Source of the DNA: an uncultured Lachnospiraceae bacterium
GTDB taxonomy: Bacteria > Bacillota > Clostridia > Lachnospirales > Lachnospiraceae
Assembly (NCBI GenBank): GCA_900313435.1
Contig: OMRF01000313.1
Location: 1 to 10,689 of the forward strand
DNA: 10,689 bases
Direction: 5' to 3'
Shown: positions 1 through 6,943 of the stretch, one piece after another
Layout of the letters: every line of letters starts with the position of its first letter
Numbering within the stretch: position 1 is the stretch's first letter
Made by a program: the position numbers and the translations under genes
Notes under the pieces: generated by a model
The model's input: the letters and a program-made list of their open reading frames with translations, nothing else
Database searches by the model: none
What the model was told of the DNA's origin: nothing

Positions 1-299
1 AGGGGACCCGCAAACTGCTCAAAGGTGTCGGAAAGGATCAGCACCTGGGTCTTCTCACGGAGACTGTCGAGAAATGCCTTCGCGCCTGGAAGTGGGTCTA
101 TGCGCGCTATGGTATCCTGGATCTTCTGAAGGGTAAGGCCGTGCTCCTTCAATATCTTCAAGCGGAAGTTCATAAGCTTATTATAATCGGGCTCGTCCCT
201 TGTGGTCCTTGAAAGCTCCGGTATACCCGACTCCTCCGAAAAGGCTATCCATATCTCGGGCACCAGCACTCCTTCCAGATCAAGACATACTATATTCAT
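1..299 (-). CDS. thrH: ThrH-type bifunctional phosphoserine phosphatase/homoserine phosphotransferase (N-terminal part)
   Basis: The gene runs off the left edge; only the first 99 residues are visible. They begin MNIVCLDLEGVLVPEIW and contain DYNKLMNFRLKIL, then LILSDTFEQF near the cut. From memory this matches the ThrH branch of the HAD phosphatases closely (Pseudomonas ThrH begins almost identically). ThrH is a soluble enzyme that removes phosphate from phosphoserine and can pass it to homoserine. Visible HAD motif I is D7-L-E9 with D7 the expected nucleophile; motif II is S90 in LSDT. Motifs III and IV (Lys and the acidic pair) lie outside the window. The ATG at 299-297 overlaps the TGA of the J-domain gene (ATGA), and AAGGAGG stands about 10 nt upstream, so the start is well supported. 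It is the third gene of the lipoprotein/J-domain/ThrH trio; its link to those two is unclear. Family call is confident; activity on both substrates is inferred. Confidence 0.9.
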   Translation of the reverse strand, partial: MNIVCLDLEGVLVPEIWIAFSEESGIPELSRTTRDEPDYNKLMNFRLKILKEHGLTLQKIQDTIARIDPLPGAKAFLDSLREKTQVLILSDTFEQFAGP

Positions 300-838
300 T
301 CCTTGTTCTCCTCCTTCATCATCGCGGATATTATCTCGGCGGAACGCTCTGCGAAACGTATCCTGTTTATCTTTTCCATCGCTTCGGAAAATGCGGCTTC
401 GGCGCGTCTTTTCTCAAGCTCTTCCTGCGCCTTTTTCTTTTCCCGAAGTTCTAAATCCTTCTTTATTGCCTTTGCGCGTTGTGACTGTTTCTCCTTTATC
501 TCTTTTACGGCACCGGCATCCCCTATTATCCTGCCACCCTTTGGGATCTCTGAAGATGTCCCGGGCTGCTCTTTCTTTAAAACGCTCCCGGTTCCCATCT
601 CCCTTTTATAATACGGCATCCCGCCTACGGTTTTTATCCTCTCATCCTTGAATATCTCCATCAGAAAATCATAAGCATCCCTGATGTCATAATATTGCCA
701 GGCCGTACTTGTGGAAGGATGCTCGTCAGGATGGTAGAGCTTCAAGAGCTCCTTATAGGCACCCTTCACATCATCTCTTGTTGCCTCTCCCCTGATCCCG
801 AGGACCAGAAGCGCGTCATGAACCGATTTAAATCTCAT
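296..838 (-). CDS. J-domain (DnaJ-like) protein with coiled-coil tail
   Basis: A cytoplasmic protein of about 180 residues with an N-terminal J domain and no DnaJ glycine-rich or zinc-finger region. Numbered from the alternative TTG start at 844, the J domain spans roughly residues 5-68, with the diagnostic HPD at 38-40 in the context LLKLYHPDEHP and a helix IV-like segment YYDIRDAYDFLMEI. J domains stimulate the ATPase of Hsp70 (DnaK), so this is probably a specialised co-chaperone. Residues 105-170 are rich in Lys, Glu and Arg with heptad-like spacing and are probably a long coiled coil; this part would define the client or partner. I chose the ATG at 838-836, two bases after the TGA of the upstream lipoprotein gene; the TTG at 844-842 would add two residues and overlap that stop. 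Neither start has a good Shine-Dalgarno, so translation by coupling is likely. The 3' end overlaps thrH by 4 bases. No specific family name is recognised. Confidence 0.85.
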   Translation of the reverse strand: MRFKSVHDALLVLGIRGEATRDDVKGAYKELLKLYHPDEHPSTSTAWQYYDIRDAYDFLMEIFKDERIKTVGGMPYYKREMGTGSVLKKEQPGTSSEIPKGGRIIGDAGAVKEIKEKQSQRAKAIKKDLELREKKKAQEELEKRRAEAAFSEAMEKINRIRFAERSAEIISAMMKEENKE

Positions 839-840
839 AA

Positions 841-1959
841 TCAAAAATAATAAATGGTGAGCACCAGCACATCGCGTCTCTCATTGTAATAGATGACTGA
901 AAGGCCTTCACAATAACGTCCCAGATTACCCTTTCTCACAAAGAAATCAAGCGCATCAAGATAGGCTTTTTGGGTTCCAAATTTCACAGAGCACTGCGAG
1001 GCACCGTTTTTGTACGCCCCAGAAAAGGTCTGTCCCAGCGCGGCCTTGTCCATGGTCTCAAAAAAGAGTCCCGACTTCCTGTAATAATTGTCCGCTGTCG
1101 CCGTGCATTTGGGAATGGGGATCTCCATATCCAGAGTATGGGTCTTTTCCATTTCCTCCGACGTCACATTGAGATAGGCGTAGTTCACGGTCTTTTTTTC
1201 AGAGGTCTTGTCGAGGTACCTGCTGTTCCCCCAGGTGGCATCAAAAAAATACCATTCATTATCAAGCATTATCATATTCCAGGAGTGAGGTTCGCCCTGT
1301 GCTTCTCCCCGGAGTATCACATTTTTGATCCCAAGCTCATCGAAGAGCACTCCCGCAGCGTCAGCATAACCCTGGCATACGGATTTTCCGTTCAAAAAGA
1401 CAGAGAGGATATTCTGGCTGTCAGGAGCGTTTTCCTCATAATCCACCCTTGAAACAAGGTTCTCGTAGACATAGAGGGACTTGTAGTAATCGGGCGAGTC
1501 CTTTGATATCCCGGAAAGCCATTCCTTTTTGGCCTTTTTGACAAGGGCCTCCTTTTCCTCTTTCTGACTCCTCGTCATGGAAAAATCAGGTGAAAAGATC
1601 ATATTGGGTGAAGAGCCGTTGCTTCTTTCCGTATAGCTGTAGCCATCCACCCAGAACAGGCCACCGTAGTCCGCAAATATAGCATAGAAGAGCTTTTCAA
1701 TGACTTCAGAATTGACGGTGTTTATCACAACATCCTCTTTGAAATTCAAAAAGGCGTCAAGCATTATGTCATAGAGCTTTTTTTCATCCGTCGAAAGACT
1801 AGAATATGCGTATTTGTCCTGTGAGATCCCCTCTACCTCCTTCTGCTGACCGAAGAAAAGGGCAAGGCTCGAGGAGCAGCCCGTAAGGAGTATCAGGGAT
1901 GAAAGAAGGATCGAAAGGACGATCGCTCTGATATTGTATTTGGCTCTTATTTTTCTCAT
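841..1959 (-). CDS. Lipoprotein with transglutaminase-like domain
   Basis: A 372-residue predicted surface lipoprotein. Residues 1-28 are a lipoprotein signal peptide: basic start MRKIRAKYNIR, hydrophobic core, and lipobox L25-T26-G27-C28, so the mature protein should be anchored to the outer face of the membrane. Residues about 160-245 form a transglutaminase-like/cysteine protease fold with the expected triad: C195 in GKSVCQGYA, H225 in EPHSWNMI and D240 in WYFFDATWG. The spacing and the aromatic residues after His and around Asp are typical of the bacterial transglut_core family. Whether it hydrolyses, crosslinks or only binds peptides cannot be told from sequence. Residues 30-150 and 250-372 match nothing I recognise. 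ATG 1959 is chosen because it places the signal peptide correctly; the site in front is poor (only AAAG beside the start), and the cold-shock terminator hairpin ends 14 nt upstream. The TGA at 843-841 is two bases before the J-domain ATG. Confidence 0.88.
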   Translation of the reverse strand: MRKIRAKYNIRAIVLSILLSSLILLTGCSSSLALFFGQQKEVEGISQDKYAYSSLSTDEKKLYDIMLDAFLNFKEDVVINTVNSEVIEKLFYAIFADYGGLFWVDGYSYTERSNGSSPNMIFSPDFSMTRSQKEEKEALVKKAKKEWLSGISKDSPDYYKSLYVYENLVSRVDYEENAPDSQNILSVFLNGKSVCQGYADAAGVLFDELGIKNVILRGEAQGEPHSWNMIMLDNEWYFFDATWGNSRYLDKTSEKKTVNYAYLNVTSEEMEKTHTLDMEIPIPKCTATADNYYRKSGLFFETMDKAALGQTFSGAYKNGASQCSVKFGTQKAYLDALDFFVRKGNLGRYCEGLSVIYYNERRDVLVLTIYYF

Positions 1960-1969
1960 CTTTGAATAG

Positions 1970-1996
1970 AAAACGGAACGGCTTTCACCGTTCCGC
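1970..1996 (-). terminator. Intrinsic terminator of the cold-shock gene
   Basis: A perfect 8-bp stem, CGGAACGG/CCGTTCCG (1974-1981 with 1988-1995), closes a 6-nt loop and is followed on the minus strand by TTTTC. It lies 51 bp past the cold-shock stop codon, in the right orientation to end that transcript. The T run is short (four), so termination may be partial; the opposite strand has no comparable T run. The next gene starts only about 10 bases further on. Confidence 0.75.
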
Positions 1997-2046
1997 TCTT
2001 TAGTTCAGATGCAATTTATGAACAGACTTCTCGTAGAAAAAAGCGG

Positions 2047-2250
2047 TCAGGCAATAACGCTTACGTTCACAGCCTGAGGTCCTCTCTCGCTCTGGCTAAC
2101 TTCGTACTGAACCTTGGCTCCGTCAGAAAGAGTCTTGAAACCGTCCGCAACGATACCGCTGGAATGGACGAAGATATCATTTCCTTCCTCATCGGATATA
2201 AATCCGTAACCCTTCTGGCTGCTGAACCACTTTACTGTTCCTGTCTTCAT
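2047..2250 (-). CDS. csp: Cold-shock protein (CspA family)
   Basis: A complete 67-residue single cold-shock (OB-fold) domain, the usual length for the family. It opens MKTGTVKWFSSQKGYGFI; RNP1 is K13-G-Y-G-F-I18 and RNP2 is I26-F-V-H-S30 in DIFVHSS, which carry the aromatic residues that stack on single-stranded nucleic acid. These cytoplasmic proteins act as RNA chaperones, melting mRNA structure during cold shock or in ordinary growth. GGAGG at 2264-2260 lies 9 nt before the ATG and fixes the start. The gene is flanked by its own candidate promoter (2318-2346) and by a terminator (1970-1996), so it can be transcribed alone; no terminator separates it from the gene upstream, so readthrough into it is also possible. 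Which paralogue it is (cspA, B, C, D) cannot be decided from one copy. Confidence 0.95.
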   Translation of the reverse strand: MKTGTVKWFSSQKGYGFISDEEGNDIFVHSSGIVADGFKTLSDGAKVQYEVSQSERGPQAVNVSVIA

Positions 2251-2270
2251 TTCTTCAATCCTCCAAATCT

Positions 2271-2299
2271 AGCCCCAAATGAAAATATTGCGCGGGGCT
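2271..2299 (-). promoter_or_regulatory. Possible hairpin in the cold-shock mRNA leader
   Basis: On the minus strand AGCCCC (2299-2294) can pair with GGGGCT (2276-2271) around a 17-nt A/T-rich loop, ending about 6 nt before the GGAGG ribosome site. Cold-shock mRNAs are known for structured, temperature-sensitive leaders. Here only a 6-bp stem is visible, with no U run after it, so it is not a terminator. Whether it regulates anything is a guess. Confidence 0.35.
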
Positions 2300-2317
2300 C
2301 ACAACAGACCTAAACTT

Positions 2318-2346
2318 ATCATAATGACTTTCAAATTTCAACACAA
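2318..2346 (-). promoter_or_regulatory. Candidate sigma-A promoter of the cold-shock gene
   Basis: On the minus strand TTGTGT (2346-2341) and TATGAT (2323-2318) are separated by exactly 17 bases. The -10 box matches consensus at five of six positions; the -35 box is weak (three of six). Transcription would start near 2311 and give a leader of about 60 nt. An overlapping alternative pairs TTGAAA (2341-2336) with the poorer TAAGTT (2318-2313), also at 17 bases. The -35 box begins 2 bases past the stop of the preceding gene. Confidence 0.5.
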
Positions 2347-2348
2347 AA

Positions 2349-2777
2349 TCAGACAAAGGCAGAAAACATTTTTTCTACCGCATTGTCCCATGCCTTTTCC
2401 GTCTCCCTTGAAGAAAACGGATCCTTTAAGAACGCGCCGCTCATTACATTAAGCTCGTTATCCCTGAAGGATACCGTAAGTGAAAGGCTCTCTCCCTCTG
2501 AAAGGGAATAGTCCTGTGCAAAGGTCTTTGGCGCTGTCAGGACGAACTTCATATAGTCCGGAAGATTCTTTCCCTTCACGCATTCATAGGCGATTCTTTT
2601 TACGGAAGAATAAGTGCAATACATAATACTGCCCTCTTCGTCAGAAATACGGCCCTCGATCACAGTCGAAGGGCCGTTTTTTATGGTGATCGTGTTCACC
2701 TGATAATCATCAAAGAAAGTTCCCGAAAAGAGCTCAGTCATAAACTGAGGAACCTTTGTGAGTGAAAAGACTGTCAT
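2349..2777 (-). CDS. Small DUF5721-like protein coupled to the ClpX-like ATPase
   Basis: A 142-residue soluble protein with no signal peptide or membrane segment. It alternates short beta-type stretches (NTITIKNG, STVIEGRI, SLTVSF) with an amphipathic C-terminal helix (KAWDNAVEKMFSAF), suggesting a compact alpha/beta fold. The segment EGRISDEEG followed by YSSVKRIAYECVKGKNLPDYMKFVL resembles, from memory, the DUF5721 family of Lachnospiraceae; this is a recollection and not a search result. No catalytic motif is evident. Its ATG at 2777-2775 overlaps the TGA of the ClpX-like gene (ATGA) and has only a weak purine stretch (AGAAGA) upstream, so its translation is probably coupled. Fixed stoichiometry with the ATPase, and perhaps a role as adaptor, substrate or inhibitor, is a reasonable hypothesis but untested. 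It ends the right-hand gene string, followed at once by the cold-shock promoter. Confidence 0.8.
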   Translation of the reverse strand: MTVFSLTKVPQFMTELFSGTFFDDYQVNTITIKNGPSTVIEGRISDEEGSIMYCTYSSVKRIAYECVKGKNLPDYMKFVLTAPKTFAQDYSLSEGESLSLTVSFRDNELNVMSGAFLKDPFSSRETEKAWDNAVEKMFSAFV

Positions 2778-4306
2778 GCCGATACTGTCTTCTGCGCCTT
2801 CTGGGTCTCTCTCATAAGGATCTTCGGACCGCCCTTCTTCCTCACATAATCCTCCGTGATGATGACGGTGCCGATATTATCATCCTTCGGGATCTCAAAC
2901 ATGATATCAAGCATGAGATCCTCTATTATGGAGCGGAGAGCTCTCGCGCCAAGTTCCCTCTTCTTTGCTTCCTCGGATATGGCTTTGAGCGCTCCTTCCT
3001 CGAATTCGAGTTTCACCTCGTCATACTCAAGAAGCTTTTGATACTGCTTCACTATTGCATTCTTCGGCTCCGCAAGTATCTTTACGAACATATCCACCGT
3101 GAGACTCTGAAGCGCGAAGATAATGGGGAGACGACCTATGAACTCAGGGATCATCCCGAATTTCCTTAGATCCTCCACCGTCACCTTCTCAAGTATATTC
3201 TCGTCCTTGTCATATTTATCCTTCAGATCAGACACAAAGCCCATTGAAGAGGACTTGTTGAGCCTCTCCTTGATAATGTCGGCAAGATCCGGAAATGCTC
3301 CTCCGCAGATGAAGAGGATATTCTTTGTGTCCACAAGCGTCATTGGAACCATGGCGTTCTTTGATGAGGCACCAACGGGAACCTCGATCTCCGATCCCTC
3401 AAGAAGCTTCAGCATCCCCTGCTGCACAGCCTCTCCGCTCACATCGCGCTGATTCGCATTTCTCTTTTTCGCGAGCTTGTCTATCTCATCGATAAAGATG
3501 ATCCCATGCTCCGCCAATTCCACATCATTCCCTGCCGCAGCAAGAAGCTTCGAGACAACCGACTCTATATCATCACCGATATAACCGGCCTCTGTAAGAC
3601 TTGTTGCATCCGTGATCGCAAGGGGCACATTTAAAAGCTTCGCGAGAGTCCTAACGAGATAGGTCTTTCCGCTTCCTGTGGGACCGATCATCAGCATATT
3701 GGACTTCTCGATCTCAACCCCGTCATCAACAGGCACTTCTTTTTCTTTCTTGCCCTTTTGATCTTCCTGTGCCTTCTTCCTCTGCTCCTCGGAAAAGACC
3801 CTCTTGTAATGATTGTAGACAGCGACGGATATAACCTTCTTCGCATGATCCTGTCCTACCACGTAATCATCAAGCTTCGCCTTGATCTCATGCGGAGGGA
3901 TCATATTTCTGATATCTATCTCAGGAGGTACCGCCTCCCCCTCAATCTTCTCCTTCTCCTTTTTCTTTTTCAGCTTCTGTGACTCGGGTACGCCGAAGGA
4001 ACCCATGAGATCCTTCAGGTTCATGAAGGAAACCTGGGGAATGTTTGAAAGATCGAGATTTCCGCCTGTATTGTCGCCGCCGAAGGGAAGGTTTTTGATG
4101 GAATCGAAGGTCTTTTGCATACAGTCCGAGCACACCGAAAGGTTGCCGGGAAGATGGATCATCTTTCCTGCCTGTGATTCGGGACGTCTGCACATATAGC
4201 AGACTTCTTCCCTCTCGTCCTTCTTTTCGTCCGGATTTACGTCCGGATTTACTTCCTTTTCCTTATCGTCGACGGTATCTAAGGTGTTCTTGTTATCTTC
4301 TGACAT
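2774..4306 (-). CDS. clpX: Divergent ClpX-type AAA+ protein unfoldase
   Basis: A 510-residue relative of ClpX, the hexameric ATPase that unfolds proteins and feeds them to the ClpP peptidase; ordinary ClpX has about 420. Residues 1-34 are acidic and Lys-rich, with a VNPDVNPD duplication. The zinc-binding domain keeps all four cysteines (C36, C39, C59, C62). A linker of about 70 residues follows (63-135), much longer than usual. The AAA+ core has Walker A GPTGSGKT (208-215), pore loop GYIG (241-244), Walker B IIFIDEID (269-276), RDVSGEAVQQ (287-296), ClpP-loop tripeptide MGF (355-357), arginine finger in PEFIGRLP (387-394) and sensor 2 GARALRS (453-459). A charged insert (172-200) precedes Walker A. 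The RKH substrate loop is replaced by SKN (315-317). AGGT sits 7 nt before the ATG. No clpP or tig is nearby. It is probably a second, specialised ClpX, but it could be the sole copy; the symbol denotes the family only. Confidence 0.9.
   Translation of the reverse strand: MSEDNKNTLDTVDDKEKEVNPDVNPDEKKDEREEVCYMCRRPESQAGKMIHLPGNLSVCSDCMQKTFDSIKNLPFGGDNTGGNLDLSNIPQVSFMNLKDLMGSFGVPESQKLKKKKEKEKIEGEAVPPEIDIRNMIPPHEIKAKLDDYVVGQDHAKKVISVAVYNHYKRVFSEEQRKKAQEDQKGKKEKEVPVDDGVEIEKSNMLMIGPTGSGKTYLVRTLAKLLNVPLAITDATSLTEAGYIGDDIESVVSKLLAAAGNDVELAEHGIIFIDEIDKLAKKRNANQRDVSGEAVQQGMLKLLEGSEIEVPVGASSKNAMVPMTLVDTKNILFICGGAFPDLADIIKERLNKSSSMGFVSDLKDKYDKDENILEKVTVEDLRKFGMIPEFIGRLPIIFALQSLTVDMFVKILAEPKNAIVKQYQKLLEYDEVKLEFEEGALKAISEEAKKRELGARALRSIIEDLMLDIMFEIPKDDNIGTVIITEDYVRKKGGPKILMRETQKAQKTVSA
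4229..4252 (-). repeat. 12-bp tandem duplication inside the ClpX-like gene
   Basis: The 12-bp unit gtccggatttac occurs twice in a row without mismatch (4229-4240 and 4241-4252). In frame it encodes VNPD-VNPD in the disordered acidic N-terminus, before the zinc-binding domain. It changes length by four residues without breaking the frame. Confidence 0.85.
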
Positions 4307-4336
4307 TTGAATTACCTATAGTCCTGTATCTGAATC

Positions 4337-6937
4337 TCAGGTGAAATCATCTTCCGTAACCTTGATAGGAGTAAGATGCCAGATATCATCCACATATTCC
4401 TGTATGGTCCTGTCGGATGAGAATTTACCGACTGATGCGATGTTCATGATCGCCATCCTCGCCCACTCATTTCTGTCACGATAGGTATCCTCAAGCTTCC
4501 TGTGAGCCTCGTCGTAACTCTTGAAATCGGCAAGATTGAAATAGGTGTCCGCGTACTGCGTAGACTCGGTATTCAGGAGGGAATTGTAGATATCCCTGAA
4601 GAGACCTGTGTCCTCCGCAGAATAGAAGCCGTTCACCAGCTGGTTCAATACCTTTTTCACATCCACATCGGAATTATATATGTCCATTGGATTATAATCC
4701 CGGTTCTTTTCATGTTCTATGACCTCATCAGAGGAAAGGCCGAAGATAAAGGCATTCTCTCTGCCCATCTCCTCCACCATCTCAACAGTAGCGCCATCCA
4801 TGGTCCCTATGGTGATGGCACCGTTCAGCATGAACTTCATGCAGCCTGTTCCGGAAGCCTCCTTTGAGGCGGTTGAGATCTGCTCGGAAACATCAGCAGC
4901 GGCGAATATCAGCTCAGCGTTGGAGACACGGTAATCCTCGATGAACACGACTTTGAGCTTGTTGTTGATGGACTTGTCGTTGTTGATGACGGAAGCGACA
5001 TTATTAATGAGCTTGATCGTAAGCTTCGCTATCCGATAGCCGGCTGCTGCCTTCGCACCGAAGATGAAGGTCCTCGGAACAAACGGCATGTCGGGATTCT
5101 CCTTGATCTGGTTGTAGAGATACATCACATGAAGGATGTTGAGGAGCTGCCTCTTGTACTCATGGAGCCTCTTCACCTGAACATCAAAGATGGAATCCGG
5201 GCTTACCTGGACGCCATTATGCTCAGCGATATATTTGACAAGGCGGATCTTGTTCTGATACTTGATGTCAATGAATTCCTGCTGGAACTTTGGATCATCG
5301 GCAAAGGCCGCAAGCTTTTTCATCTGCGAAAGATCCGTGATCCAGCCGTCACCTATCTTTGAAGTGATCCAGTCTGAAAGAAGGGGATTCGCATGAAGGA
5401 GGAAACGTCTCTGGGTGATCCCGTTAGTCTTGTTGTTGAACTTCTTCGGGTACATATCGTAGAAGTCCTTCAGAGAATGTTTCTTCAGGATCTCGGTATG
5501 AAGTCTTGCGACACCGTTTACGGAGAAGCCGGCGCAGATAGCCATATTAGCCATCTTGACCTGTCCGTCATGAATGATGGACATGCGGTCCACCTTGCCC
5601 TGGTCATTGAACTTCCTGAGGATATCAAGGCAGAAACGTCTGTTGATCTCCTCTACGATATTATAGATACGGGGCAGAAGCCTTGAAAAGAGCTCAACCG
5701 GCCACTTCTCAAGAGCCTCGCTCATTATCGTGTGGTTCGTATAAGCGGTACATCTCGAAACGATATCCCATGCATCATCCCAGCCGAGTCCCTCTTCATC
5801 CATGAGTATCCTCATGAGCTCCGGAACCGTAAGAGTGGGATGGGTATCATTCATCTGGAATACTACCTTGTCGGGAAGCTCACTGATATCTTTATGATGC
5901 TTCTTGAAGCGGTCGAGTGCCCTGTGAAGGGAGGCCGAAACAAAGAAATACTGCTGCTTCAGGCGAAGCTCCTTGCCTGACTCGTGGGAGTCGTTGGGAT
6001 AGAGGACATCGCAGAGGGTTCTGGCGAGATTCTCATCCTCAACAGCCTTCGCGTAATCTCCCCTGTCAAAGGACTCAAGGGAAAACTCCTGCTTCGGCTC
6101 AGCGTCCCAGATCATGAGGGAATTTATCACATGGTTCTTGTAACCAACGATCGGAATATCATAGGGTACAGCTATTACGGAATTGTAGCCCTCCTGAATG
6201 AACTTCGTGTTCCCGTCAGGCTGTGACTCCGCACGGACATAACCGCCGAACTTGATCTCATAGGAATACTCCTGCCTCTTCAGCTCGAAGGGGTAGCCGT
6301 TCTTCAACCAGTCATCGGGAGCCTCCTTCTGATAACCGTCCCTGATCTTCTGGCGGAACATCCCGTAATGATACCTGATGCCGCAGCCGTAAGCCGCATA
6401 GCCAAGTGTCGAGAGGGAATCAAGGAAGCAGGCCGCAAGACGCCCCAGACCACCGTTTCCAAGAGCGGGATCCGGCTCCTGATCTTCTATGAGATTGAGG
6501 TCGACTCCCAGCTCATTCAAGGCTTCCTGCACCATCTTGTAAGCGGAAAGGTTGATGAGGTTGTTTCCGAGAGCCCTTCCAATGAGGAACTCCATCGACA
6601 TATAATAAACGATCTTCGGATCGTCCCTGTCTATCACGTCCTGAGTCGCGATCCAGTTGTCGATCACGATATCCTTTACGGCAAGGGAAACAGCCTGATA
6701 TACCTCAAAAGTGGAAGCCTCCTCAAATTCCTTTCTGTAAAGGCGCTTCACATTGTCCTTGATCTCCTCCTTGAAGGCCTCTTTTGAATCCTCTCTCTCA
6801 GGAGCCATTATCATCCTGTGAGAACTGATGACATTGGTCCATTTTTTCCCCTTGCTCACATTGTCGGCAGATTTTATCGACTGCATATTTTCCTCCGAAA
6901 TCTCTTTTTCCTTATCGCCCATCAGTTTTCCTAGCAT
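4337..6937 (-). CDS. glgP: Glycogen/alpha-glucan phosphorylase
   Basis: A full-length 866-residue GT35 phosphorylase (E. coli GlgP has 815), a soluble PLP enzyme that releases glucose-1-phosphate from the non-reducing ends of glycogen or other alpha-1,4-glucans. Visible family blocks are NGGLGRLAACFLDSL (161-175), FQMNDTHPTL (360-369), FDVQVKRLHEYKRQ (584-597) and the PLP site EASGTGCMKFMLNGA (693-707), with K701 the lysine that binds the cofactor. C699 stands where Asn is usual. The start is uncertain. ATG 6937 has AAGGA only 3 nt upstream; ATG 6922 (codon 6) has AGGA at 6 nt; ATG 6886 (codon 18) has GGAGG at 5 nt, the strongest site, and would give 849 residues. The extra N-terminus is charged and has no counterpart in E. 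coli. The gene lies 6 bp after ileS with no other glycogen genes nearby, so it is probably transcribed with a housekeeping operon. Confidence 0.96.
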   Translation of the reverse strand: MLGKLMGDKEKEISEENMQSIKSADNVSKGKKWTNVISSHRMIMAPEREDSKEAFKEEIKDNVKRLYRKEFEEASTFEVYQAVSLAVKDIVIDNWIATQDVIDRDDPKIVYYMSMEFLIGRALGNNLINLSAYKMVQEALNELGVDLNLIEDQEPDPALGNGGLGRLAACFLDSLSTLGYAAYGCGIRYHYGMFRQKIRDGYQKEAPDDWLKNGYPFELKRQEYSYEIKFGGYVRAESQPDGNTKFIQEGYNSVIAVPYDIPIVGYKNHVINSLMIWDAEPKQEFSLESFDRGDYAKAVEDENLARTLCDVLYPNDSHESGKELRLKQQYFFVSASLHRALDRFKKHHKDISELPDKVVFQMNDTHPTLTVPELMRILMDEEGLGWDDAWDIVSRCTAYTNHTIMSEALEKWPVELFSRLLPRIYNIVEEINRRFCLDILRKFNDQGKVDRMSIIHDGQVKMANMAICAGFSVNGVARLHTEILKKHSLKDFYDMYPKKFNNKTNGITQRRFLLHANPLLSDWITSKIGDGWITDLSQMKKLAAFADDPKFQQEFIDIKYQNKIRLVKYIAEHNGVQVSPDSIFDVQVKRLHEYKRQLLNILHVMYLYNQIKENPDMPFVPRTFIFGAKAAAGYRIAKLTIKLINNVASVINNDKSINNKLKVVFIEDYRVSNAELIFAAADVSEQISTASKEASGTGCMKFMLNGAITIGTMDGATVEMVEEMGRENAFIFGLSSDEVIEHEKNRDYNPMDIYNSDVDVKKVLNQLVNGFYSAEDTGLFRDIYNSLLNTESTQYADTYFNLADFKSYDEAHRKLEDTYRDRNEWARMAIMNIASVGKFSSDRTIQEYVDDIWHLTPIKVTEDDFT

Positions 6938-6943
6938 TTTTCC

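Noticed and set aside
202..651. Open plus-strand frame of about 150 codons opposite the J-domain and thrH genes
   Set aside because: It is antisense to two well-supported genes, its protein is Ser/Arg/Leu-rich with no recognisable motif, and it has no ribosome site or spacing that fits a gene.
1974..1995. The inverted repeat as an operator or as a plus-strand terminator
   Set aside because: The T run follows only on the minus strand, and its position just after the cold-shock gene fits a simple intrinsic terminator better than an operator.
2300..2348. Terminator for the right-hand operon after its last gene
   Set aside because: No stem with a following T run is present between the stop at 2349 and the cold-shock promoter; the only nearby hairpin (2271-2299) lacks a T run.
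2762..3169. Plus-strand frame opposite the end of the ClpX-like gene
   Set aside because: It mirrors the conserved C-terminal AAA+ coding region; the composition looks like antisense of a Lys/Glu-rich gene.
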